Part shown: in pieces, positions 50,036 through 60,319 of the stretch | How positions within the stretch are numbered: position 1 is the first letter of the stretch | Layout of the letters: each line of letters opens with the position of its first letter | Assembly (NCBI GenBank): GCA_027382625.1 | Contig: JAJKFJ010022513.1 | Coordinates: 92,618-156,617, forward strand | Origin: Tetmemena sp. SeJ-2015 | Lineage: Eukaryota; Ciliophora; Spirotrichea; Sporadotrichida; Oxytrichidae | DNA: 64,000 bases | Reading direction: 5' to 3' | Position numbers and translations under genes: made by a program | The notes under the pieces: generated by a model | What the model was told of the DNA's origin: nothing | The model's input: only the letters and a program-made list of their open reading frames with translations | Databases searched by the model: none

Positions 50036-50378
50036 ATGTCTAACATCAATAAGATCATTTAGAAAGCAGTAGACTTCATTTATTAGTGTTTTAATATATC
50101 TATTCTATTAATTATAGACGATATTTGGAAGACTTATGATCAGGACATGAGTGGCTTCCTAGATAAGGAAGAAGCCTAATTCTTCGTGAAGACAACGCTT
50201 ACTGAGATGGGAGAGAACGGAGAATTCACAGACGAAGATTTTGAAGCATGCTTTGAAGCTTTCGATGAGGATGGAAGCGGGACGATCTAAATATATGATA
50301 TATTTATTTTAAATCTCAAAGGATGAAATGGTAGCATTCATTAAGAAGGTGGCAGGCCTTCCTCAGGATGAAGAATGA
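50036..50378 (+). CDS. EF-hand calcium-binding protein
   Basis: ATG at 50036, TGA at 50376-50378. Two EF-hand loops are visible: DQDMSGFLDKEE (loop positions D-D-S-F-D-E, about 50137-50172) and DEDGSGTISKDE (after IES removal). The second is followed by MVAFIKKVAGLPQDEE at the C-terminus. TAA/TAG are read as Gln (KEEAQFF, IIQKAVDF). About 90-100 residues; smaller than calmodulin, similar to short ciliate centrin/calmodulin-like proteins. A stretch (about 50083-50118, YQCFNISILLII) between KAVDFI and DDIWKTYD is hydrophobic, AT-rich and in frame; it may be another IES (ATT repeats at both ends). Probably a cytosolic calcium sensor; the target is unknown. Confidence 0.8.
50285..50316 (+). other. 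IES, pointer ATCT, 28 bp
   Basis: Lies inside the second EF-hand loop. Removing 28 bp between ATCT copies gives DEDGSGTISKDEM; unspliced, the frame runs into TGA. No GT-AG ends. Confidence 0.8.
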
Positions 50379-50783
50379 ACTTAGTTGGCTTCATAAGGAA
50401 ACTCTATGAGTTCTGGATTATTTAATAAGGATGGATAAATTTGAAGTTAGCATTAAAGCACTTTAAAGTTCTTCAATCTTAAAGTCTAATTCACAGAAAT
50501 TAACAATCAGACATTTTAGGTGAGAAAGATTTGATTTTCAATTTATATTTGTTTATTCTTCCAAGACTTTTACGCTTATAGGAGGTGTAAAAATGGATAA
50601 TGGTAAAGGTTTAACTTGAAATTTAATTATTGACTGTACAATTTGAAATAGAAAAGGATTTCTAAGACGCTGAGATTTAAGTACTAAGAATATCAACATC
50701 TTAGATAAGTCGATGCCGCAGTTTTCTCAAGAAGTTCATGAATAATAATTTCTATAATCTATAAATTGATCTTAAAATATTTA
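50379..50783. other. convergent 3' region, EF-hand gene / PNUTS-like gene
   Basis: AT-rich, stops in all frames. It lies between two TGA stops of convergent genes; no polyadenylation signal is singled out. Confidence 0.35.
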
Positions 50784-53700
50784 TCATGCTTAAGGAGACT
50801 GTGGCCCTCCATTTCCCATCATTTATTGCATCAAATTTTGATTATTAGCTTAATTCATGCCTCCTCCCATCATGCCTTACATCATTCCTTGCATCTAGGG
50901 ATTCATCATCATAGCTGCATTCATACCTCCTTGACCCATCATTTGAGGATTCTGGCCTTGCATACCAGGGGCTGGCCTAATCATCATAGAGTTCATATTC
51001 ATCATAGCATTTGCATTTGTCATATTTTGGTTCATGCCCATCATATTTTAAGGGTTCACTTAGCCAGCTCCGCCGCTCATTTGCATCTTTCCTTATTATT
51101 GAGCTGCCATCATTTACTGCATTAAAGCAGCTTAGTTCATCATAGCTGGATTCATCATTCCGTTCATTTACTGCTGCTGTTAATCAGAAGTTGAAGGTCT
51201 CATCTTGTTCATCATATTGCTTAATAAAAATATACCTGTGGTAAATTTTCAAATCTATAATGGGCTATATTTGGCATCATATTTTGATTCATCATTGGGT
51301 TCATCATGCCCCCATTATTTTGCATTTATTGGGCAGGAAAGCCACCTTAGTTCATGAGAGGGTTATATCCACCAGGCTTATTCATGTTCATCATATTCTG
51401 TGCAGCTAAGTTATTACCATTGGCCATCATTTAAGGATTCATGCCACCGCCCATCATCCCTCCATTCATTCCTTGAGCTCCATTCATATTCATTCCCATT
51501 CCTCCATTCATCATATTGTTCATCCCCATCATTCCTCCTCCATTCATATTGTTGTTATTTTAGTTCATTCTGTGATGATTATTGCTGTTTCCGCTTCCTG
51601 GCTAGGGAACCACTGCTCCGATAGACTCATTATACTGCTTTACAAAGTTTTGAATCTCGAAATATGTTGAGTTCATCAAAAGGGCAGCAGCTTGTGGGTT
51701 CCTTTCCTTTTATTTCATCAAGGAGGTTTTTCCTTGTGTTATCGTTCCTAATTTTCATGAAAACATCGCGAGGGATTTCTCTGACTAGACAAAACATTTA
51801 AGAAAGAAAGGAGAAGCTTACATTCATATCCTTAAGCGTGAATGAAGTGGCAGAATTCGCCTCGTGTGCATCCACCCGGCCCATGGTAATTTTTGCAAGG
51901 TACGGTTCTGAAAGGTTTAGGATTGATGGGTTACGGGCCCTATTGCATTTAGATCTGCTGCATTTACTGCTACTATTAAACCTATTGCTATTGAAGAAGC
52001 TAAGCCTGTTAAACGGCTTATATTTTCTTCTGCTCATTTAACAGCTTGCAGTCAGCTATCTTCTTTTTAACCATGGTAATAATTTCATCATGAGAAAGGG
52101 CGGGTTAGCCTGGAAGAGGGGCCGTAGAACTAGCTATCAGGCTAATCACAGCAGTTTACTGACCTATATTTAAATTTAGTCCATAATTCGTTTAACTATA
52201 ATTAACTTTTAATCCCTTAATAAAATTTGGCATGGCCTCTTCTTCAAATACTTTCCCTTAATAAACATTTCCTCCTTCTTTAACACCTCTTAAGTGTTGC
52301 TTTGAATATACAATTTCAGGTTTTAAGGCGAAAGTTGTAGATGTTTGAGAGATTTATAGAGCGTTCTCATTCAAGAGATGAGCAATATTAACACCTTAAC
52401 ATCTTAACTCTTTATTAATAACCTTAATGAGCTTAATGTGTTAATGAGTAAATTAGGAGATGATATTGAGATGAATGAGTTAACCTTAATCTTAACCTTA
52501 TTACTACTACGAAAATAACCGCCTAGGATTTCGCTCTCTGTGATTCTAGCGGTTTTACATTTCGTCCGTCTTATAATCACATCTTTCATTTGGGTTGAGT
52601 TTTATTGTGAGGCTTCTCTGTTTCTTAGTTGAGTTCTTGGGATGAACGAAAAAGGAAGATGACGAGATGTTATGCTTAAGTCTCTGATTACAGACACAAT
52701 CGTAGAGACTTAAGCATCGCAAGCACCCATCATCGTGACAAGGAGGATGAAAGAAGGGAGAGATCAAAGAAGAGTTTTTCTTTGCCAAGGGTATATGAAA
52801 TGAAGAAAATGAGATTTGTACTTACTTTCATCTAAATGCTAAAGTTCAAACTGTAGTTGTGCCAGCTCTAGCTAAAACTTTTCCTCCTCCTTCTATCTAA
52901 TTTGCTCCATAGCTATAGACTCGAGGTCATCAATTGCACTTTATCATCCTTAGCATAGATCTCATCTAACTCTTTTAGAGGGTTTTAGGGGATCTGATTT
53001 TGGCTGAGGTAGAAAAGTTGAAAGACTGATTTCTCTCTTTGTCTTTAAGTTTGCTCCTCGGTTGAGTTTTCTCCTCTGGCTTGTTTGTACTTTGGACCCA
53101 ATTCTACATCTATAGCAAAGTTTATCATCTTCTGATTAACACACAACAACAAATCTAATTAGGATAAATAAAAGAACCTTGTAATTAAAGGCGTTTCTAT
53201 AAGATTAATGAGGTGATTTATTGAAAGTGCATTATAATCAAACCAAACCTACATTGAGTCATCCTGAAGGGTATCTGAGGCTGCATTAGCTCAAGCTTAT
53301 TCCTAATGTACTACTCTTTGCCCTTTTATTCCTCTAACTTCTGCCTGTCAAGTTTCATCTCGATATTTTTAAGCTCTGTTGGAATCATGTGAGAAGGGAC
53401 GTTTGCTAAATGGCGTTAGATCTCTTGAACTTCTTCAGTCGTAAGTCCAGGGGCTGAGGGCATATCGTTCATTTTAAAGAACTTCACTATCTCAAGGCGC
53501 TCATCAGGGTTCCATCTGACCGACTTCCGCTTTTTAGAGTTTGGATTTTGTTGCACTCCAGAGAATGAAGAGGCAGAGTGTTGCTGCTATAGCCTCAAGT
53601 CTGAGGACCCTTACTTTAATAAAAAAGTATGCAACAAACATATGAAAAGATTTGAATATATCTTTAATTTTAAAACTTGTTGTACTGATGATCGTGTGAA

Positions 53701-55357
53701 TAGCCTTGAAAGTTAGGTTGTGGTGCAAATTACTGGCCTTTACCGCCAAAATTTTGAGTATCCAAACTTGGTGCTCCACCTTTACTGTTAGCCGCATTTG
53801 TCTAATTATAGGAACCTAAGTTAGTCTGTGCGTTTGATGGAACCTTACCCTAGTCTCTTTAGATGAGATCAGGCTTCCTTTCAGGCTGAGTGTATAGGAG
53901 CTTCTCGAGTTCGCGCTAACTATCAAGATACTTCCTCCTTTTCAAATCCTCTCTTTTAGGCTTTAAAAAACAGCTACTTGAAGAGAAAGCTAAAATTTCA
54001 TCCTCATTATTGCCAAATCAAATAATGTAGTTTATAATTGATTGATCATCAAGTGAAATTTTAGTGTTCAGCAATATCATCATTATTTTTCAAATCCTCA
54101 TAGTCGTTAGGCAGAGAGTTAGTTTCGAAGGAGGATCTTTTTAACGGTAGGGTCTTTTGCATATTTTGCTTCTCAGGATTTTATTAATTATAGTTGGAGA
54201 ATAAATATATAGAGTATGTGTATGTGAATTTTATTTTAAGTTGGGATCTGATCTGTCTGACGACTAAGTGCTTGATGATAAGGTTGTGTTAGATTCTTGG
54301 TCCTTTGCCTTTTGATCCTTTACTAAAGCCTTCCACCTGTTGACGACTGCAACTGTCATCTCGTTGGTATCTTAGTCGAAGATGTAGGATTTGTAAATGG
54401 CGTTCACAGCCTTTCCAACTTTGGTCTTCTTCAATAAACTCACAGTGATTGGCAGCTTATCTTAAATTATTAGAAGTTTAAAATGGATGTAGATTTATAT
54501 CGAGGGCCTTGACTAGATATCTGAAGGCGGACCTCCTAATTAGCCACTCGGGGGTTTGAGGAGGGCAGACCTTTGAACGCATCTCTTTCGCCCATTGAAC
54601 TATGATGGCGATGCCGCCTTTATGAATAAACTCATCTTGGCAATCTCTCTATGAGGTGTTGCTCAGGATCATGAGCTCGTAAAGCTTTAGCTCTATCATA
54701 GTCTCTCCTTTCATTCAATCAACAATTATTAAGGAAAGGAAAAGACGATAATAATTATAAAGGATTGCGTCCACTAGTCTCTGAAGGCCTTATGAAACAT
54801 CGTTGATTCCTCCCTCTGCGCTTATAGAACCGGCTAACCTGGTTTGTAGTCGCTGGAAGCTTTCCTTGCAGGCGGGATCTATTTGAAAGTGATCATTTTC
54901 GCCAGGTACAGAGTTGATGTACTTCTCTAAGGTTTGAAGGTTGATGGTCTCATGAGCTGGCAGCATGGCCGCTTAGCCATAGATTTAAGCGTAAGGAGAG
55001 ACCAGCACCTCTTATATAGGTGTGGTGGTAGCTTCATTAGCTTTAGTTACCAATTGATTCAGCTAGTCGCCATTGATTTCTTTTTGCCCATCTTAATTGA
55101 GCGTGTAAAATTAATAAAATTGCTAAGGTTTAATTTCAAAACATATTGAGCTTCTAGTTCATGTCAAGAACACTACTTTCATCAGTCGACTTCTGTTGGC
55201 TGATATCTCCATCTGCAGACTGCACATTAAGCACAGACTCCTGTGTGAATTCCTCTGACCTAGAAACAGAAGGTTTAACTTCTTCGTTGGTATTAAGCTC
55301 GGTGGAGAGTTGAGGCTCCGAAGAGACCTCAGTGGCAGTGTTAATTTTCTCGTCCAT
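50784..55357 (-). CDS. PNUTS-like protein: TFIIS-N, RVxF-like motif, CCCH finger
   Basis: Domains in order. Acidic/Ser-Thr N-terminus (MDEKINTATEVSSEPQLSTE, ATG at 55357). A helical part (LQTLEKYINSVPGENDHFQI). TFIIS N-terminal domain (DKLPITVSLLKKTKVGKAVN ... VVNRWKALVKDQK, 54460-54330). Basic KKRKSVRWNPDERLEIVKFF (about 53540-53480), resembling the PP1-binding KTVTW region. A coiled coil (DDLESIAMEQIRQKEEEKFQ). A Q-run. CCCH finger VPCKNYHGPGGCTRGEFCHF..H (C-x8-C-x5-C-x3-H, about 51900-51850). A Met/Asn/Gly-rich tail to TGA at 50786-50784. This order matches vertebrate PNUTS (PPP1R10), a nuclear PP1-targeting subunit acting on RNA polymerase II termination; orthology is inference. One GT-AG intron (51785-51821) and about ten IESs (10-76 bp) interrupt it. 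A second intron near 52790-52828 is likely. It could be two genes; IES-restored frames argue for one. Confidence 0.6.
51222..51244 (-). other. micro-IES, TTA, 20 bp
   Basis: Removal joins AHYRFENL to SNMMNKMRPSTSDQQQ in frame. A 16-nt GT-AG piece (GTATAT...TTAAG) overlaps but would leave the wrong frame. Confidence 0.55.
51703..51716 (-). other. candidate micro-IES, GAAA, 10 bp
   Basis: Removal joins NTRKNLLDE to RNPQAAALLMNSTYFEIQ in frame. The repeat is purine-rich, so an indel error is also possible. Confidence 0.4.
51785..51821 (-). other. GT-AG intron, 37 nt
   Basis: Donor GTAAGC, acceptor TCTAG directly after the CCCH finger. Removal joins HAQGYE to FREIPRDVFMKIRND. Confidence 0.65.
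52927..52948 (-). other. micro-IES, GATGA, 17 bp
   Basis: Exact GATGA repeats 17 bp apart. Removal joins KELDEIYAKD to DLESIAMEQIRQKEEE, restoring a continuous coiled coil. Confidence 0.65.
53584..53603 (-). other. micro-IES, CAG, 17 bp
   Basis: Removal joins QSKGPQ to QHSASSFSGVQQNPNSKK and skips an in-frame TGA. Confidence 0.5.
53614..53668 (-). other. IES, pointer ATTAAAG, 48 bp
   Basis: Exact 7-bp repeat. Removal joins HDHQYNKFQNQ to SKGPQ in frame. Confidence 0.7.
54004..54087 (-). other. IES, pointer AATAATGA, 76 bp
   Basis: Exact 8-bp repeat. Removal joins NDYEDLKNN to EDEILAFSSSSCFLKPK and deletes several TGA. Confidence 0.8.
54178..54235 (-). other. IES, pointer AATAAAAT, 50 bp
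   Basis: Exact 8-bp repeat. Removal joins SDRSDPNLKQN to PEKQNMQKTLPLKRSS in frame. Confidence 0.8.
54462..54482 (-). other. micro-IES, TTTAA, 16 bp
   Basis: Removal joins VKALDINLHPFQ to DKLPITVSLLKK at the start of the TFIIS-N domain, restoring its frame. Confidence 0.65.
54713..54766 (-). other. probable IES, pointer AAT, 51 bp
   Basis: The removed part is AT-rich and holds TGA. Removal joins GLQRLVDA to MKGETMIELKLYELMILS in frame. Confidence 0.55.
55096..55151 (-). other. IES, pointer GCTCAAT, 49 bp
   Basis: Exact 7-bp repeat. Removal joins SSVLDMNQKLN to QDGQKEINGDQLNQLV and skips TGA. Confidence 0.8.
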
Positions 55358-55634
55358 ATTTATTGGGTGAGTGGTTGCCTTATTGATTGAGAGAATAATA
55401 AATAATTATGATACTTACAAGTCCGTAAACATTCAAGAGCTCTTCCTACCCAATAATAAATTATTACAAATTCAAATCTCTCCAAGCCTATTTCTTTTAA
55501 AAAGAAGCTTTTATTTATATAGCGAAAGTTAAGGAAAAATTAATCCACTTATCTTATAATAGAAGATATTTAAAATTATTCTGCCAAAATTTTGAAAAAA
55601 AGGTTTTGTATTGAGAACCAGCAAGGTTTAGATG

Positions 55635-58588
55635 TCACTTGATCTTTTGACTGAAGGCTTTCTTCATCTTGGCTGCATTCTTCCAAGCACTGCTCTTATT
55701 TAATTTGACTACGTATTTGCTAGGATCCAAATTGTAAAAAATAGATTAAAGTGCTAATAATATTAAATAGTTTAGCTTGAATTCCTTAACGATGGCTCTG
55801 GCTTCTAATGCTTCCTCTTCTCGCTCGTTTATCTTATATTCATAGATAGGTTAGAGCACAGAGATATCCACATTTTCTAGTTCCTTCAGAGTATTGGAAA
55901 CCAAGTTAAATCTAGAATCCTTCTCACTGAAATTTTAGAAAGTACTCTTAATTTAAAAAGAAAATTGATTGCTAATCAATAAATTATTCAAGCTATAGAG
56001 TTGATGTTGCTGATGGACTCTCTAAGTTATTCATTCTCTACTTTGCACTTGAGCATCAAACTCTCAAGTTGCTCTCGCCTTTCCTGATCTTGAATTTCAA
56101 AAGCCTGAAGTCCCCCAGTCACTGAATTCATAGTCACAGAGTTGTTGTCAGTTATCTCAGATTGAAAGGTCACAAAGTTCTGTCGCATCTGCCTGCGGTG
56201 AATGTTCCTTGTCTGCAGATTTGAGTGAGGGAGGTTGGTAGACTGCTGGGAGAATTGCCTTTGATGCAAGTAGGCGTCAAATTAGTTCTAAGAGGCGTAG
56301 TGAGTGTCTGAAATAAGTGGCATCTGATTAAAAACAAACTCACCTTAGTAATTACTGAGGCCATGAGAGTCCATAGGAAAGGGAGTGGAGTTTCTTTATG
56401 CAAGCATTGAAAATTTGGATATGGTTTTATTCAAAAGCAGCTTTTCTTGAAAGTAAAAATATTCCATTAGATTGTCTATATACAATGAAAGTTTAAAATG
56501 GTTTAGAGCTTTCTTTTATTCATTTGTTCACTTTGTTGCTTGTCCATTCTCGTTTTATAAGTCGCCTTATTCATTTGAAGAGTTTTATTCTTCTCCGAAT
56601 TGTTTTAATCTTCTGAGAGAGCCTAGCTTACCTTATCAGGGGATTCGTGGATAAGATTTTTCCGGTGCTTAGATTGTGACTCTATAATTCCTGACTTGTA
56701 AGGTTAAACAGCATCAAACGATTGATTGAACTTATTCCTACTGTTAATAAATGTTATTTACAATATCATAAAAATCAATTTAATGATATGTTGTTATCTT
56801 AAGTGTGCCTAAATCTGCTAAGAGAAGTACTCAAATTTATGAGCTCCGCCCTCTTCTGCAAAGTCTAGTTATGCTCAATTGCCACTTGCTTTGTAGCTAG
56901 CTCTATGAGCTGCTTTCGAGGGTAAATTTAAGTGTTGTCATCTACTTTTTGTCCCTTAGTCTTGACAAATTTAGTTTTATTGATAGCTTCAATCTCATTC
57001 AACTTGCTCTTCAAAATTAAGAGTTTCATTAAGTTTAACTCATTTTTAAATTGCTCTTGAGTATCTTTCTGAGCTCAGGGTTAATCCCACCCGCATCGAT
57101 CGATCTGTTGAGCAGACTCTGATACTGCTTCTTGCTTTTTTTCTTCTACTCCTCCATCTTTTTCTTTTCCTGTTCAAGTTAGCATAATCACCAATGATAA
57201 ACCAATAAATGCTTTGAAGTTGCTACTCTTGCTCAAACTACTTCTTCTTTTCTTAAAGTTGCTTGAGTGTGTTCTTCAAGGTGCTTCTCTTATCTCCAGG
57301 ATTGGGGCTTGAGGACAGTTTAGACCCTCCTTTGTAATTAATGTCCTGAGTTTCCACCTCTGGTATCCTAATAAGCTTTCCACTCTCGTCAACCTTGCTC
57401 AAGTCTTCTATAGTCTGTGAGATGTTCTCAGTTAAACAATAAAGTAGAGAAACAGAATAAATTGAAAGTTTTGAGAAGCTTCTTCATGACTTGCTGAAAG
57501 AGTCTGTCTTCTCTCCTATCCAAATTTAGGTCGAGCAGTTCAATCCTGCGCAAGAAGTCTCTTTTCTTGTGCAGATGGAAAGCAACTGGCTCATTTGCGT
57601 ACTTCTCTATCTTCCTAGGCAGAGGAAGTCGCTTGTTCATCTTCAGTTCAAATTGTCCTCTCAGCACGTCTAGTTGTGCCTTCCTTGCATATATAAGAAT
57701 GTAGTTGGAAATATTTGATGCATCGAAGAGGTTGGATTTATTGTTGAGCTCGGTCACATCTCTAAACGCTTACTCGTTCAGTTGTTGTTCGTGCAACCTT
57801 ACCAACTTCTACTGGATATCTTCCATCTTCTCCTCTATAAAAGTCTCATAGTGCTTCTGTAATTTCTGCTCCTCCTCACTCTTCAACTCCAAATTCTTCA
57901 CTTCTTTAATTATCCATTTAATACTAATCTCTAGTGAGTTTATACTTCTTAGGCAAAGAGCCTATCGAAGTTGAGCATGTAATTCTGAGAGAGACGCTGC
58001 TTGTTGTGCTAATACACAAATAAAACTTAAAGTATGATACTTGGTCATCAAATCCCCAAAGCCTTCTATTGGAATTTCGTTTACTCCTGTGAATTTTTGC
58101 CGGTGTAGATTGAAGTGCTTATTAAGAGAAAGTAGCTTCTTCGGGTCAGCCCCTCCCGGGTCAGCTGTCTCAACTTGAGGGGAGGCTGTTGCCTTGTGAC
58201 CACCACCTCCTCCTGAGTGGCTAATGACCTTGCCCATAGTGCTCATTGGTAGGGTTTGATGAGTAATCTTATATAGCCTACCTTGCTGGTTTACTTGCCC
58301 TGGAGGCTAAAGAGTAGCTTGAGTTCAAAACTTAGGAGATTAACCTGATTCTTAAGTTTGTGTAGCTTCCCCATCATTAGTATTGCCCGTTTTATAAAGA
58401 TTTTGACTCTTCGCATCTTACTAATTGAAAATGACTGTTTTGCTGAGCTACGAGCGAGAGTATGGCTCCTCCTCTATGGTTTCAGTTAATGACATAGTAG
58501 AGTGGTCTTTAGGTCTGTGATGGGGTTGTATGGAGTTTCTCGTGCGAACTATGTTTTGAGTGCTCTTGCGTTTGTTATTCTAGTGCAT
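55635..58588 (-). CDS. coiled-coil protein, about 850-900 residues, unknown role
   Basis: ATG at 58588 (MHQNNKRKSTQNIVRTRNSI), TGA at 55637-55635. The N-terminal 170 residues are polar with a Gly run (SHSGGGGGHK). Then PKKLLSLNKHFNLHRQKFTG, QNYMLNFDRLFAQEV, a long helical region (EEEQKLQKHYETFIEEKMED, QFELKMNKRLPLPRKIEKYA), a charged coiled coil (LEQEKKKMEEQKKKSKKQYQ, SLLNRSIDAGGINPELRKIL), QNFVTFQSEITDNNSVT, and a C-terminus YEYKINEREEEALEARAIVK to MKKAFSQKIK. No enzyme motif; a structural (cytoskeletal or ciliary) role is a guess. At least five IESs with pointers restore the frame. An in-frame TGA remains at 58327-58325 and a small shift near 57930. The many in-frame TAA/TAG support Gln. 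Confidence 0.7.
56439..56512 (-). other. IES, pointer AAAGCT, 68 bp
   Basis: Removal joins QQSEQMNKRKL to LLNKTISKFSMLAQR in frame. Confidence 0.75.
56742..56796 (-). other. IES, pointer TAACA, 50 bp
   Basis: Contains several TGA. Removal joins RFRHTQDN to SRNKFNQSFDAVQPYK, linking what otherwise looks like two genes. Confidence 0.7.
57176..57221 (-). other. IES, pointer AACTT, 41 bp
   Basis: Removal joins KKQFEQEQQL to EQEKKKMEEQKKKSKK, a continuous coiled coil. Confidence 0.8.
57430..57470 (-). other. IES, pointer AACT, 37 bp
   Basis: Removal joins QQVMKKLLKT to ENISQTIEDLSKVDESG, skipping TGA. Confidence 0.75.
58000..58043 (-). other. IES, pointer CAAG, 40 bp
   Basis: Removal joins PIEGFGDLMTK to QRLSQNYMLNFDRLFAQE in frame. 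A GT-AG reading of nearly the same piece gives a poorer protein. Confidence 0.65.
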
Positions 58589-58990
58589 TAGCAATATAAA
58601 AATCAAATGTGGCATTGAAATGCACTCATAAATTTTAATAGAGTTTAGTAATTAATTCAAAATTTAATAGTAAATCAATTTTGAAAGCAGTGCCTTGAAA
58701 GTGAAGACAGTTTGCTTCTCTTGGTCCACCATAATGGAAGAGTAATTATATCAAAATAATAGTTGTACCTTTACTTTAGAATATCTAATTATAATCCACA
58801 ACTACGATAAGCACAAACAGTAATTAGAGATTTCAAGCACTAAAAGAGATCACTACATGTTTAAGAGAATTTTTTTCCTAGTTTTTTTTCATCATATTGA
58901 AGTGTATGAAGATATGCCACGTAATTTATTAAGGGAAATACTATACGTCTTATTTCAAATGTGCTTAAGAAAGTATCAATGATTAAGTTA

Positions 58991-60070
58991 TCATAATCTT
59001 GGAGAATTAAACTGAGAGGCTACTCTCATGTACTTGCTGTCATCATACAATGAGGTGTTTAAAAATTAGCCTGACTACTTTTAGACTCTAGAAGCTGCTC
59101 TCTTCAAACCCTTATAGCTTTTATAAAATGATAATTGAACACATTTATTTTGCTAGTGAGATGCTACAGATGACTTTAAGTCGCTTTCTGTAGAAGGGTG
59201 GTGGTTGTGTGCTGATAGTTTCCTTATCTGCTCTTTTGACTAAGTCTGACGAGTTGCTTGTGATTAGATATCTGAGAGAGATTATGAATTGAGTTCGTGT
59301 GGCTGTTGCTGAAGTTTTCAATCTAGTTTTGTGGCTTAGTATGAAAGCTATCAATCTTTTAACATGCAAAAAAAATACTTACTATTTATTTATCATTGGA
59401 GACTTTAGGAGTATGAGAGCTTATGTTCGTTAGTTAAGGCAAGTAAGAAAGGTGCAGCTACTACTATTGCTATTGTTATGGTAGATTCAATTAGAAGTCG
59501 ATCTGCTTTTTAGGATTAAGCCTAAGTAACTCTCCTGTAGCATTCAATGGTGAGTTCAATTGGCTCTATGATCCTACTTATTGATCCAAGAAAGCTCCTT
59601 GCTTCTCTCTTTCCTTAGGCAAAGCTGAATCCTGCCGCATGACTTACTCCTAGACTGAGTGGCTAGACCATGCCAGCCATACTAGTCTTTGGAGTCATAG
59701 CTACACTTCTCGTCAGATACTTTATCGACTGCTTGTAATTAGAATTGGAATTGAAGGAGAACTTAGCTTCTGCCGGTTAATCAAGTATGCTAACAGTAGA
59801 CTCCTTCTATGCGTTGTCAAATGACTATAGCAATTAATCTTGTTGTCTGCCTCGATGGAAAATTTTGTTTGAGGCGGACAACTTTGTGCCTGTGAATTGG
59901 TCGAGAACATCATTTTTAAAAAAGTGAATTGTAATAAAGAGAACAGCTTTGTCCAGCTGAGAACTCATGTAGCATTTCTTTTCTCTCTTAATTTAATCGT
60001 ATACAACAGACTCAAGAGTTGGAGACTGGCGATCTGAAAAGCAAGCTTTGAGAGTCTTGCGAGTTATTAA
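58991..60070 (-). CDS. Ser/Asn/Gln-rich protein, unknown function
   Basis: A long minus-strand frame under TAA/TAG=Gln. It starts upstream of KTLKACFSDRQSPTLESVVY (60070), then SSQLDKAV, DVLDQFTGTKLSASNKIFHR, KSMAGMVQ-like TSMAGMVQPLSLGVSHAAGF, GKREARSFLGSISRIIEPIE and ADRLLIESTITIAIVVAAPF (a possible hydrophobic segment). It continues after an AT-rich break as KIDSFHTKPQNQIENFSNSH and YDDSKYMRVASQFNSPRL, TGA at 58993-58991. No domain is recognised. The break at 59400-59360 has GTAAGT and AAAAG ends, so it could be an intron; another break lies near 59100. The start codon is not assigned. Confidence 0.5.
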
Positions 60071-60319
60071 CACTGGTTTGCCAAGACTATACTTTTCCTA
60101 GCTACTCCTTTTAAAATAGACTTTAACATTCATAGAGCAGTTTTAAAATCCTATCATGATCCTTTCCACATCTGTACTCTTTCTCAGCTTCTTTTTAGAT
60201 TTGCATTATCTTTGCGAGAGAAGTTGCTCGAGGAGCCTTGGGAATTTAAACTTTACTTTTAGTGTCCTTAGTGTCATCCATAAGTTTTCCATCCTCCTCC
60301 ACTATCTTATCAAAGTTTA

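Noticed and set aside
50766..51125. Plus-strand 119-codon frame rich in His and Leu
   Set aside because: It is the antisense shadow of the Met/Asn/Gly-rich tail of the minus-strand gene, where TAA/TAG fall at Gln.
51400..51670. Plus-strand Ser/His-rich frames
   Set aside because: Antisense of the same Met/Asn-rich region.
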